59,510 nt of DNA, taken from DASVUC01 sp036387255 (GTDB taxonomy: Bacteria > Planctomycetota > Phycisphaerae > Tepidisphaerales > Tepidisphaeraceae). The stretch spans positions 1 to 59,510 of the forward strand of contig DASVUC010000182.1 of the NCBI GenBank assembly GCA_036387255.1, given 5' to 3'. The notes beneath the pieces were generated by a model. It had not been told where the DNA came from. It made no database searches and saw nothing but the letters and a program-made list of their open reading frames with translations. The translations under genes were made by a program, and so were the position numbers. Shown piece by piece: positions 8,122-16,138 of this stretch (positions are counted from its first letter, which is position 1; each line of letters begins with the position of its first letter).

Positions 8122-9096
8122 CTAGAGCGGCCGGGCGACGACGAATTCAGCCATGGTGTCCAACACCCTGCGAGCCTCGTTGTCCGGAAGCGTGGCGAGG
8201 GCGGCGCGGGCGCGGTTGACGAGTCCGTCGGCGCGCTCGCGGGCGTACTGGATTGAATTCGTCGGCAAGAGCAGGTTGCGGATGCGCTCGATCTTGTCGG
8301 CGTCACGGCTTTTCAGCAGGGAGCGGAGAAGGGCCTGGTGCTCGGCGGGGGCGGCTTTGAGGAAGTGGACCATGGGGAGCGTGAGCTTCTGTTTTTCGAT
8401 GTCGATGCCCAGGGTTTTACCGACAACGTTTTCTTCGCCGACGAGGTCGAGGATGTCGTCCTGGATCTGGAAGGCAATGCCGAGGGAGAGGCCGTAGGTT
8501 TCCAAGGCGCTGGTCTGTTGATCGGTCGCGCCGGCGAAGCGTGCGCCCAGTGCGCAGCAGACGGCGACGAGGGTGGCGGTCTTTAGCGTGATGATGCGCA
8601 GGTAGGTCTCTTCGCTCAGATCGAGGTTGTTGCGGTTGTCGATCTGGAGGAGCTCGCCTTCGCAGACCTGGTTGGTGGTATGGGCGATAGCGCGGCTGGC
8701 GAACTGGGATTGGAGACTGGAGCAGAGGTGGTAGCTGTGGCTGATAAGGTAATCGCCCAGCAGCACGGCGGCCTCGTTGCCGCGAAGGTGGTTGATCGTG
8801 GCGCCCTTCCGGCGAAGCTCGGCTTCATCGAGCACGTCGTCGTGGACGAGCGTGGCCATGTGAACCATCTCGACGACGGTGGCGAGGGTGACGTGGGCGT
8901 CGCTCAGTTCTCCGGCGCACTTGCCGGCAAGGAGCAGCAGCATCGGGCGGAGCATTTTGCCGCGGAATCGGCTGACGTGTTTGACGAGGGCGTTGACGCA
9001 CGGAATGTCGCTGGCGAGCTCGCGGCGGAACAACTCATCGACTGCGAGAAGCTCGTTCTTGATGCACTCGGTCAGGCTGCTGAGAGAACTTTGCAT
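8122..9096 (-). CDS. Polyprenyl diphosphate synthase
   Basis: Trans-isoprenyl diphosphate synthase of 324 residues, which elongates farnesyl or geranylgeranyl diphosphate with isopentenyl units to make the chain for quinones or carrier lipids. The first aspartate-rich motif is LVHDDVLDEA near residue 85 and the second is QIQDDILD near residue 213. The GKTLGIDIEKQKLTLP segment after the second motif is typical of medium- or long-chain synthases (IspB/HepT type). The start was set at the internal ATG at 9096, because the 78 residues in front of it in the same frame are basic, repetitive and unlike any synthase. The product chain length cannot be deduced reliably by eye. Confidence 0.92.
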   Translation of the reverse strand: MQSSLSSLTECIKNELLAVDELFRRELASDIPCVNALVKHVSRFRGKMLRPMLLLLAGKCAGELSDAHVTLATVVEMVHMATLVHDDVLDEAELRRKGATINHLRGNEAAVLLGDYLISHSYHLCSSLQSQFASRAIAHTTNQVCEGELLQIDNRNNLDLSEETYLRIITLKTATLVAVCCALGARFAGATDQQTSALETYGLSLGIAFQIQDDILDLVGEENVVGKTLGIDIEKQKLTLPMVHFLKAAPAEHQALLRSLLKSRDADKIERIRNLLLPTNSIQYARERADGLVNRARAALATLPDNEARRVLDTMAEFVVARPL

Positions 9097-9348
9097 AGCA
9101 TTCACCGGCGTCTGGCGCTGGTGCCGACGGATTATAGAGATCAGCCGGAGGTACGCGATTGCGCGCGGAAGTTTCGAAATTATTGAAATATGCGCGTTGT
9201 TGTGAAGGACAACTGAAAGCTTGGGTGGCATCGCCACTTTTGCCGTTTGATCGGTTTCAGCGCATGCGCCTTGCGTCGAAGATACACCTCCACAAACTGC
9301 TCGCGCTCCTCCCTCAGTCCTACGGACCATATCCCGGCGGATTGGCGG

Positions 9349-10566
9349 TTACGTTAGAAGCCCCAGCGCCGACTCGGAGAAGGCAACCCGCAGCTCTTCG
9401 ACGTCCCCTGCGGTGAGATTTCGCATGACTGCGGGACGTTTTTTATCACGGTTCAAAAAGAGCTGGAACGCCGCAAGGAACAGATCCGGCTGCGCCTCGG
9501 GTTCCACTTCCAGTGTTTCGGGAAAGGAGGCATCAAGGATCGCGACGCCGGCATCCGACATTTCCATTAACTCTTCTGCCCAGCGCATGACGACAGCCGC
9601 GGGCGCCTGCTTTGGGAACCGCTGCTTTACAAGCGAGAAAAGATGATCGCGCGTTGGAGCGTTCATCAGCAGTGCGAGGAAAAATCGATGCTCCGGCTCG
9701 ATGATCGTGCTGCGCATGCTCTTGATCACGCTCCGTCGGACGTCTTCCTCTAGTGTTGCTGCGACGCCGGCGGCGAGGCTGCCATGCTTCTCTTGGAAGA
9801 GGTGAAGCACGGGCTCCCATTGCTCCAGGTGCTGCAAAGGTTGGATGCAATGATGCAGGAGAGAAAAACCGCGCTCGAAATCCAGATCCCCGATCATCTC
9901 CATCACCAGCTCGACATATTGCGCGTCTTCGCTCTGCTCCAGGACATCCAGCAGTTGCTTCCGACGCACCATCAGCGTGTCGCTGAAATGTGGATCGACC
10001 GCGATGTGCGGCGGCAGGTAGTTGAGCTGCGGGCCCGTTCCTGGATCATGTTGCGTGCGCACCACAACCGTCACCGATGGTGAATCGAGGTGAAAGAGCG
10101 AGTGAATGTCCTCTTCGCCGGAGACGATCGGCAGGGTGCGCCCTGTTTCCAGGATCTCCATCTTCTCCATCCGAAGATCGCCGACGCGAATGTACGGCGT
10201 CACCAGCTGGGCGTTTTCAAATTCATAGTGCGCGTGGATGCTTGATCCATGCATGACGTGAAACGCGCCGGAGAATTCGTGCTGGTGGATGGCTGTGGTG
10301 CCGTCCATCCAGAACAGGAGCTGGATGTAGAACCGCGGATGGCTGTACACCACGAGTTCAGGTTCGCCGAAAGGTGAATCCGTCTGAGCGGGCTGCTCTT
10401 CATTGACGAGGAAATCACGAACCAGGGCCTGAAGTTTCACCTTCCTTGCCGGCGACTGCGCATCCAGCGCGGTGGTAGCGATCTGGGGAAAGTTTGCGAG
10501 TGAAAAGTTCTGCCGTTTCCAACGCTCAAGGACGGTATCCCCCAACTCTTTGAACAATGCTTGCAT
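9349..10566 (-). CDS. Uncharacterised protein with a cupin-like domain
   Basis: A 405-residue protein I do not recognise as a whole. Residues 75-170 look like a cupin barrel of the cysteine-dioxygenase kind: FWMDGTTAIHQHEFSGAFHV has the HxH metal-ligand pair, with a further HAH just after and a His (SLFHLDSP) near residue 157. The remaining 230 residues are mostly predicted helical, with many Leu and Glu, and match no family I can name. It starts 22 bp downstream of the BaiN-type flavoprotein gene on the same strand, so the two are probably cotranscribed. The metal ligands suggest a metalloenzyme, but the reaction is unknown. Confidence 0.6.
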   Translation of the reverse strand: MQALFKELGDTVLERWKRQNFSLANFPQIATTALDAQSPARKVKLQALVRDFLVNEEQPAQTDSPFGEPELVVYSHPRFYIQLLFWMDGTTAIHQHEFSGAFHVMHGSSIHAHYEFENAQLVTPYIRVGDLRMEKMEILETGRTLPIVSGEEDIHSLFHLDSPSVTVVVRTQHDPGTGPQLNYLPPHIAVDPHFSDTLMVRRKQLLDVLEQSEDAQYVELVMEMIGDLDFERGFSLLHHCIQPLQHLEQWEPVLHLFQEKHGSLAAGVAATLEEDVRRSVIKSMRSTIIEPEHRFFLALLMNAPTRDHLFSLVKQRFPKQAPAAVVMRWAEELMEMSDAGVAILDASFPETLEVEPEAQPDLFLAAFQLFLNRDKKRPAVMRNLTAGDVEELRVAFSESALGLLT

Positions 10567-10588
10567 TGGCGCACTCTACCCCCGCAGT

Positions 10589-11854
10589 CTACGACGACGC
10601 CAGCGTGGCGGCCGCTCTTCCGGCGAGAAAGCCGGTTGCCCACGCCCACTGGAAGTTGAATCCGCCGATCCTGCCGTCGCAATCGAGTACTTCTCCGGCC
10701 AGGAAAAGCCCCGGAACTTTCCGCGACTGCATTGTTCGAAAATTGATCTCTCTCAGCGGAACGCCTCCCGCCGTTACTTCAGCGTAGTTCCAGCCCCGAT
10801 GCTGTGCGACCGGCAGCACGAGAGCCGTCAGCACATGAACCAGCGTGCGCCGCGCCTCACGAGTGAGTTGGCTGGCCACGGTCATTGAATCGATCCCCGC
10901 ATGCCGCAGCAGCGCCGCCGCCGTTCGCTCGGTGAACCTTTGCGAGAGAAGCGCCAGCATCGAAGCCTTCGGCCGCAGCGAACTCGATTGAATCAACCAC
11001 TGCTCGACCTGCTGAAAGCTCTGACCGGGCATCAGGTTGCACTGCAAGACTGGCCGGGCGCCGGTTGCTTGAGCGGCTTCATTCGCAATCGTCCAATGGC
11101 GGCTGGCATCCATCACAACCGGACCGCTGATGCCAAAGTGCGTCCAGAGGAGACTGCCTGTGCGATGATCGATTCGCTTGCCACCGACGAAGATCGACAA
11201 CTCCACCTCCTGCGAAGCCCCGGCCAGTTCAGCGTGGAACATCTCCGGGTTCAGCACCAGCGGGACGAGGGCTGCGTTGGTGGGTGTAATGGTATGGCCC
11301 AGTTGGCGAAGGAGTTCCCAGCCCGATCCATCACTGCCGCTGCGTGGAAGCGATCGCCCACCGGTGGAGATGATTACCCGCCGAGCCGTCATCACCCCCG
11401 CCGCGTGATCGATTTGAAAGCGCCCGTCGCGTGCGGCAATCCCCGTCACCCGATGGCTCGTTAACAGCGGCACCTTCAGCGCGTCGCAGCGATCGAGCAG
11501 CGCCTTAAGCACGACCCGCGCCGAGTTTGCGACCGGGAAAAGTTTTCCGGTCTGTTCGCGTTTGAGTTGCACCCCGAGTGAGTCGAACCATTGAACCGTC
11601 GCCGCCACATCGAACATCGAAAGGATGTTGCGAACGATATTCTGGGACCCGTTAAAATCGTGAGGAAACACTTCGTGGTGCGTGACGTTACATCGCCCGC
11701 CGCCGGAGACGAGAATCTTCGCACCCAGCGTCTTAGCCCCATCCAAGACAACGATTCGAAACCCCTCAGGCGCCGCCTCCGCTGCAAAGATCGCCGCGGC
11801 TAGGCCCGCCGCTCCACCACCGACAATCGCAAGACCCACACTCTCGCTCGGCAT
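10589..11854 (-). CDS. BaiN/HI0933-family NAD(P)/FAD-dependent oxidoreductase
   Basis: Flavoprotein of about 421 residues in the HI0933/BaiN family. The N-terminal Rossmann motif AIVGGGAAGLAAAIFAAE binds FAD, followed by the family signature LGAKILVSGGGRCNVTHHE. A second conserved patch, STGGRSLPRSGSDGSGWEL, is near residues 160-178, and the C-terminus has FLAGEVLDCDGRIGGFNFQWAW, the closing FAD contact. BaiN itself acts in bile-acid dehydroxylation, but most family members have no assigned substrate. The start was placed at the Met directly before SESVGLAIVGGG; the upstream 19 residues do not belong to the fold. Its upstream flank now holds the end of the tRNA-Ala insertion (11941), so its original promoter region has probably been altered. 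Confidence 0.88.
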   Translation of the reverse strand: MPSESVGLAIVGGGAAGLAAAIFAAEAAPEGFRIVVLDGAKTLGAKILVSGGGRCNVTHHEVFPHDFNGSQNIVRNILSMFDVAATVQWFDSLGVQLKREQTGKLFPVANSARVVLKALLDRCDALKVPLLTSHRVTGIAARDGRFQIDHAAGVMTARRVIISTGGRSLPRSGSDGSGWELLRQLGHTITPTNAALVPLVLNPEMFHAELAGASQEVELSIFVGGKRIDHRTGSLLWTHFGISGPVVMDASRHWTIANEAAQATGARPVLQCNLMPGQSFQQVEQWLIQSSSLRPKASMLALLSQRFTERTAAALLRHAGIDSMTVASQLTREARRTLVHVLTALVLPVAQHRGWNYAEVTAGGVPLREINFRTMQSRKVPGLFLAGEVLDCDGRIGGFNFQWAWATGFLAGRAAATLASS

Positions 11855-11940
11855 CGGCAAAATATCAACCGGAAAGGCAGTGCCAAGCAATCGCAGGAAG
11901 TGTATCGGCACAGCGCAGACGGTTGAGGTCCTCCGCTGCT

Positions 11941-11956
11941 AATGGAGCCAAGGGGA
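11941..11956 (+). repeat. Putative attachment site, distal copy of the tRNA-Ala 3' end
   Basis: The 16 bases equal the bases at 13910-13925 except for one A/T change. Sequence similarity stops on both sides, as expected for the two ends of an integrated element. Confidence 0.6.
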
Positions 11957-12066
11957 ACAATCCCACGTGATCCATGCCACTTATTCCACCAAAAATAGGG
12001 GTGGCTGACAAGGAAAGGGAACAAAAAAGGGAACCCGATCCACGAAAGGGAACATAAAAGGGAACA
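11953..12066 (+). repeat. GGGAACA repeat cluster, left end of the element
   Basis: Copies of GGGAACA begin at 11953, 12017, 12048 and 12060, with GGGAACC at 12029; the last four are spaced 12, 19 and 12 bp. All are in the same orientation as the right-hand cluster. They sit between the attachment core and the stop of the PIN gene. Likely arm-type recombinase sites or operators of the HTH protein. Confidence 0.7.
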
Positions 12067-12067
12067 A

Positions 12068-13297
12068 TCAGTACCCGCCACCAAACGATCCCAGCTTGGC
12101 TTCAGGCGGTTCTTCTGGCGTTTCCGCCACTGTCACTTCAATGGGTAACGGATACTCGTGCGTGTCCGGCGGGTCGATTGAAATAATCTTCACCTGTGCT
12201 GCGATCCTGCCGACCTGCTGCCACGAGCCGAAAGTCAGATAGAACGGCCCAGGGGCCTGCTCGTGTCCTTGTGCGATGAGCGGCATGTGAAGCTGGAACT
12301 GGTTGCCCTGGAAAGTGCCGATGGTGGGCGGTGAATACGGCGTCACGTTCAGGTTGTGCGGGACTGGTTGGACCACAGGCGGTTGTAGCTGGAAAACCCG
12401 GTTCTCATCGGGCATTTTCAATGGCCTGGTTCTGTTTCCGAACAAGTGCTGGTCGTAGAAGATGCCCGTGATCTGGTCCGGGAAGTCGATGGTGATCGTC
12501 ACGTCTTTCGCCGCCGCTTTACCTTCGTTCCACAGCGTCCCGTACAACTCGAATGTCCGGCATGATTCGTCGGCAACAGTGTTCTGCGTCTCACAGAACC
12601 GCTCCACACCCGCCAGGTATCGGTCCAACTGAGCCTTGTACGTGCGGAGCGGTCGCTGTCTCTCGAACTTCTTCTGAACAAGCTGATTTGCTTGCTCGAC
12701 CAACGCCGCAACATCCCAAGGCTTTCGCCGCCGCAACACGAACGATGGTTCCAACAACGTGATGCTCAGCTTTGGTCTACGATTCTTCAGTTCCGTGAAC
12801 TCCCGCTGAACCGCAAGCAGTTGCCGCTGCTCGTCAGACATCGGGTTGGGAAGTCGCTGACTCTCGGGCGGTTCAATCACCTTGATCTGATGTGCATCGG
12901 CACGCACCGACATGCCGATGTCTTCCGTGATGAGTGCGACATCGGCCTTGCGTTCCTGGGCGAACTTCCGGACCAGTTGAACGATCCGCTCGTCCATGTT
13001 GCTCGGGTCGAGCGTGTCATCAAATTCCGTCGCTCGCATGGATGCGGAATAAATCTCCAGCGTGACGTTCTTGTTGATCTTCGAATCTCGCTTTGTCTTG
13101 ATCTCCCGGACTTCCTTCACCCGCTTGCTGGCCCGTTCCGCCAGGCGTAGATTGTTCTTGTGCTTGTCGAGTTCATCGAGCACGGGAAGGCATAGGACGA
13201 TTGTGACTTCTTCCACGCCGCAGATGTCGCACCAATCCATATCCCCCAGCGGGTGGTAGTGAATCAGCACGTTCGTATCCACGAAGGCGTAGAGCAT
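12068..13297 (-). CDS. PIN-domain protein with a long unknown C-terminal half
   Basis: A 409-residue protein. Residues 1-130 form a PIN nuclease domain: FVDTNVLIHYHP at the start (first acidic residue), PVLDELDKHKNN near residue 40, and ADVALITEDIGMSVRADA near 118 (later acidic residues). PIN domains are metal-dependent RNases, and this one resembles the large PhoH-linked subtype more than small VapC toxins. Residues 190-409 have no assignment; LWNEGKAAAKDVTITIDFP near 255 looks like an Ig-like beta-sandwich. It starts 11 bp after the in-frame end of the HTH coding sequence upstream, so the pair resembles a toxin-antitoxin operon. It lies inside the tRNA-Ala element, and its base composition is visibly less GC-rich than its neighbours. 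Confidence 0.75.
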   Translation of the reverse strand: MLYAFVDTNVLIHYHPLGDMDWCDICGVEEVTIVLCLPVLDELDKHKNNLRLAERASKRVKEVREIKTKRDSKINKNVTLEIYSASMRATEFDDTLDPSNMDERIVQLVRKFAQERKADVALITEDIGMSVRADAHQIKVIEPPESQRLPNPMSDEQRQLLAVQREFTELKNRRPKLSITLLEPSFVLRRRKPWDVAALVEQANQLVQKKFERQRPLRTYKAQLDRYLAGVERFCETQNTVADESCRTFELYGTLWNEGKAAAKDVTITIDFPDQITGIFYDQHLFGNRTRPLKMPDENRVFQLQPPVVQPVPHNLNVTPYSPPTIGTFQGNQFQLHMPLIAQGHEQAPGPFYLTFGSWQQVGRIAAQVKIISIDPPDTHEYPLPIEVTVAETPEEPPEAKLGSFGGGY

Positions 13298-13780
13298 CTA
13301 CATCAATCTTACTTCAACATCTCGGGCACCCGCACCCCTAGCGCCTTCGCCACACCTTCCACCGTCGAAAGCCGTGGATCGGCAAACCGCCCGCTGACCA
13401 GGTTGGACCACTGCTGACGACCGGACATACCGGCAGCCTTCGCCGCCTGCCACCGCCGCCTGGTAGTCGTCCAGCGTCACCGCACCCTTGATGTCTGCCG
13501 TCTTGCCGACCAGCTGAAGGGTCTGCTGTTCCCGCTGGCGATATTCCGCATCCGTTTCGTCAGCGGTGTAACGAAGCTCGATGGACTCGCCCTTGGCGAC
13601 CTTCTTCGCCATCGGCAGCGTGGTCTGATCCCACTGCTTCCCGCACCGGTCGAAGAACTTGTTCAGCTTCAGCTTGCGGGACTGAGCCATTCCTTCGTCG
13701 CCGCCGATCAGGAACTTGTGATCGCCGACCTTAACGCTGAACTGCTTGTGCTGGTTCGAGCAGGCCAATGTCTTCTTCAT
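13298..13780 (-). pseudogene. Frameshifted gene with a C-terminal HTH (XRE-like) domain
   Basis: The open frame begins MKKTLACSNQHKQF and reads sensibly to about residue 112 (TLDDYQAA). The remainder of that frame is Gly/Arg-rich nonsense running to a stop next to the PIN gene. In another frame, from about 13450 down to a TAA at 13309-13311, the DNA encodes AAKAAGMSGRQQWSNLVSG and then RFADPRLSTVEGVAKALGV, a good helix-turn-helix with an XRE-type recognition helix. A single indel near 13450 therefore separates an N-terminal domain from its DNA-binding domain. Either the gene is decayed or the base is an error. GGGAACA repeats upstream (13802-13838) would be the natural operator. I do not recognise the N-terminal domain. 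Confidence 0.7.
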
Positions 13781-13801
13781 GACATCAGCTATACGACGAA
13801 A

Positions 13802-13838
13802 GGGAACATTTGATCGAGTTCGGGAACAGAAGGGAACA
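13802..13838 (+). repeat. GGGAACA repeat cluster, right end of the element
   Basis: Three exact GGGAACA copies begin at 13802, 13822 and 13832, 20 and 10 bp apart, so all would face the same side of the helix. They lie 22-58 bp upstream of the HTH start codon and 72-108 bp from the tRNA-side attachment core. That position suits both an operator and an arm-type integrase site. Confidence 0.7.
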
Positions 13839-13873
13839 ACTTCTTGCGGATGAAGTGCGTTCGGAAATGGGAA

Positions 13874-13895
13874 AAGGCCCGGAAAACCGGGCCTT
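13874..13895 (-). terminator. Terminator of tRNA-Ala
   Basis: A perfect 9-bp stem AAGGCCCGG/CCGGGCCTT around four A is followed on the minus strand by TTCCC. It lies 17 bases beyond the tRNA 3' end and inside the proposed element. Confidence 0.8.
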
Positions 13896-13909
13896 CTCCT
13901 AATTATTCC

Positions 13910-13925
13910 AATGGAGCCATGGGGA
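13910..13925 (+). repeat. Putative attachment site within the tRNA-Ala 3' end
   Basis: It covers the acceptor 3' strand and the outer T-stem of tRNA-Ala on the minus strand. It matches 11941-11956 at 15 of 16 bases. Confidence 0.6.
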
Positions 13926-13982
13926 TTTGAACCCCAAATTTCACCATGCCATGGTGACGTGATCCCATTTCACTATGGCCCC
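13912..13982 (-). tRNA. tRNA-Ala (anticodon GGC)
   Basis: The 71-base cloverleaf folds cleanly. The acceptor stem is GGGGCCA with TGGCTCC and includes the G3:U70 pair that identifies tRNA-Ala. The D stem is GTGA/TCAC, the anticodon stem TCACC/GGTGA holds loop ATGGCAT (anticodon GGC), and the T stem TGGGG/CCCCA holds loop TTCAAAT. The discriminator is A and no CCA is encoded. It has its own promoter and terminator. Its 3' end is repeated at 11941, marking it as an integration target. Confidence 0.95.
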
Positions 13983-14008
13983 GGGATCGGGTGATCTTGC
14001 TGACGATA

Positions 14009-14036
14009 ACTTTAGCGGGGTGGGGCGGGGTGTCAA
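14009..14036 (-). promoter_or_regulatory. Promoter of tRNA-Ala
   Basis: On the minus strand TTGACA (14031-14036), a 16-bp spacer, then TAAAGT (14009-14014). It lies about 27 bases before the first tRNA base. Confidence 0.8.
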
Positions 14037-14077
14037 CCCTTTTGGCTTTGTCAGGGTGGGCCAGCGTCGTCCGCACG

Positions 14078-16000
14078 CTACGCCACGGCTTGAATCATTG
14101 GCGTGCGGTTGGAGACCAGCCGCAGTCTCGGCTCGTCTGCGATGGTGTCCAGCAGGCGTCGCGTGATGCGGTCATCGATCTGGGCGGACTTCCGAATGTC
14201 GACGGGATAGCGGACTACAAATTCCAAGCCGTCGCCGACAAAACGTAGTCGGCTTTCGGGTTTGGGCGGGTCCATCTGCACCTGCATGCTGTGCGTGATG
14301 GCGGCGTGCTGGCGCTCGATCTCATCGCGGTATTCGGCATAGACCGAATCAACCGCATCAAATAATCGCTTCTCCGCCATGCGATAATCCGTGTCAGAAG
14401 CCATGGTGAAGCTGACTTCATGCCAGACGTATTCCGCGCCTGGAATCTGCTTGTAGAAGGCTGACGGCTGGAACAGGACCGCATTCGAGAACGCGACGAT
14501 GCGGCCGGTGGGATGAAGATCGATCTTTGGGCCGGCTAGCTCCATCAGATACAAGCGGAACAGGCCGATCTCAAGCACGTCACCAGTGATGTTGGAGATG
14601 GTGACGCGATCGCCGACGCGGATACCGAAGCGGCCGATGAAGAAGAAGTAGGCGACGCCCGAGAGAATCACGGTCTGAAGCGCGACGGCGATGCCCGCGG
14701 TGATAAGGCCCGCAAAAGTGGCGAGTGAGCCGACCTCGGTGACGATGCTGGCGATAACGATCAGCGTGACCACGCCGCCTATGACAATGCGGCGAACCAT
14801 CAAGAGCTGGCGGCGGCGGCGAGCATCGTGGATGTATCGGAAGGTGGCGCGTCTCCAAAGGTGTGAGATGCCCATAATGACCAGAACCGTGGCGACGACC
14901 ATCCCCAGGCGCAGGAGGAGGTTTCGGACGGCGCTGGTGTATTGGCTGAGCAGCGTGGTGCGCCAGTTGAGCAGGTTTTCCCGGCTGGCTTCCAGGAGTA
15001 CGTTCTGCCGGCCGAGCGGTGAGATCGCGGTGGTGAGCTGCTTGAAGCGTGCGGTGAGTTGATCCAGCTCCTGGCGTTGCTGTGTGAGCTTGACCGGGTC
15101 GTCAGTTTCCTGGGTTGTCGCCATGGTGTCGCCGCGACGCACGGCAGCGAGCATGGCTTCGCGGATGGGGACGCGCATGCGCTCGTTCTGATCGCGCAGA
15201 CTCTTTGCCTGCTCGGAGAGGAGGTTGAGCTGGCGCATACGGCCGGTCAAGGCGAACATCTGCGAGATCAGGCGGAACATGCCCGCGGTTTCGGGGGAGA
15301 AGGTGGGGGGCTGGGCGCCGTTGGCAGCGGCGTTCGCGGCGTTGTTGTTCACGTTGCTGCTGGCGGTGTTGTTTTGCGGCTCGAGCAGAATCTCGGGGAC
15401 AGAGCGCTCCAGATCGGCGACCTTCGCGCCGAGCCCGACGAGATCACCGCTTTCGGCGCCGCGGACAAACTGTGCATAGTTGCTCAGCGCGTCGCGCTGC
15501 GTGGTCACGAGGTTCAGTTGCGCAGCGAGGCGATCGCGCTTGGCAACCAAGGCGGGCCTTGATGTTGGGGCGGTGGTGGGAATCTGCTGCTCGATCTTTT
15601 CGATGTCGGCCTGGATTTTGGCGGCGCGCGTGGTGGCGCGGGAGGCGGCGCTGGTGAGGTTGCGGCCGCGCGTGCTGTTGGTTTCGCGGGTCGGCGCGCC
15701 CAGGGTTTCGACCACACCCGCGGCGGCGCGACCAAAGTCGAAGCCAAGGCGAACCACCTGGGTCGCAGATTGGCGGGCGTTCTGGCGGAGCAGGAATTCC
15801 TGGGTGTTCAGCGGGCTCTGATCGAGCGCGACCACCTGGTGATACCAGTCGATCGTTTGATCGAGGTACTGGATGACGACATCGGATGTGGGGATGGTGG
15901 TGGGGCCGGCGGCATGAAGGCTGGGCGAGATGGAGAAACTGACCAACAGGCAGAGGCAGAGAATTCCACACCGGCGAAGACACGACAACGACCACAACAT
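14078..16000 (-). CDS. MscS-family mechanosensitive channel, extended N-terminus
   Basis: A 640-residue protein. Residues 1-31 form a signal peptide ending LHAAGP. A periplasmic domain (about 35-345) follows, rich in Ala, Gln and Arg with predicted helices, like the long N-terminal regions of MscK-type channels. Membrane helices run from about 350 to 455 (LLLRLGMVVATVLVIMGI and others). The pore helix and beta domain follow: FAGLITAGIAVALQTVILSG near 430-449, then GRFGIRVGDRVTISNITGDV near 458, the hallmark of MscS. The C-terminal cytoplasmic domain ends near residue 625. It would open under membrane tension to release solutes. A GGAG sequence sits seven bases before the ATG. It stands alone, transcribed away from the aldo/keto reductase gene. 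Confidence 0.92.
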   Translation of the reverse strand: MLWSLSCLRRCGILCLCLLVSFSISPSLHAAGPTTIPTSDVVIQYLDQTIDWYHQVVALDQSPLNTQEFLLRQNARQSATQVVRLGFDFGRAAAGVVETLGAPTRETNSTRGRNLTSAASRATTRAAKIQADIEKIEQQIPTTAPTSRPALVAKRDRLAAQLNLVTTQRDALSNYAQFVRGAESGDLVGLGAKVADLERSVPEILLEPQNNTASSNVNNNAANAAANGAQPPTFSPETAGMFRLISQMFALTGRMRQLNLLSEQAKSLRDQNERMRVPIREAMLAAVRRGDTMATTQETDDPVKLTQQRQELDQLTARFKQLTTAISPLGRQNVLLEASRENLLNWRTTLLSQYTSAVRNLLLRLGMVVATVLVIMGISHLWRRATFRYIHDARRRRQLLMVRRIVIGGVVTLIVIASIVTEVGSLATFAGLITAGIAVALQTVILSGVAYFFFIGRFGIRVGDRVTISNITGDVLEIGLFRLYLMELAGPKIDLHPTGRIVAFSNAVLFQPSAFYKQIPGAEYVWHEVSFTMASDTDYRMAEKRLFDAVDSVYAEYRDEIERQHAAITHSMQVQMDPPKPESRLRFVGDGLEFVVRYPVDIRKSAQIDDRITRRLLDTIADEPRLRLVSNRTPMIQAVA

Positions 16001-16138
16001 CGACAGACTCCGTTCAACAAGCAGCGTGTGCTGGCCCCGTGTCCGCTCGTGTTGCCTCCGCGAGCGGACGTGCAGACCTTATAGTGTTTCGCCCGATGGA
16101 TCGGAAGAGACGATCCGGGGGCTTTGAGGATTAATCTG

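Larger units (their letters stand above)
11941..13925. mobile_element. Integrase-less element in tRNA-Ala(GGC), about 1.97 kb
   Basis: The element is bounded by direct repeats of the tRNA-Ala 3' end: AATGGAGCCAAGGGGA at 11941-11956 and AATGGAGCCATGGGGA at 13910-13925, 15 of 16 bases equal, 1969 bp apart. The tRNA is intact at the right end, and its 3' end points into the element, the usual arrangement for a tRNA-targeted integrative element. Clusters of GGGAACA lie 60-110 bp inside each end. Cargo is a frameshifted HTH gene and a PIN-domain gene, both on the minus strand. No integrase or excisionase gene is present, so it is either a remnant or an element moved by a recombinase encoded elsewhere. 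Confidence 0.65.
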
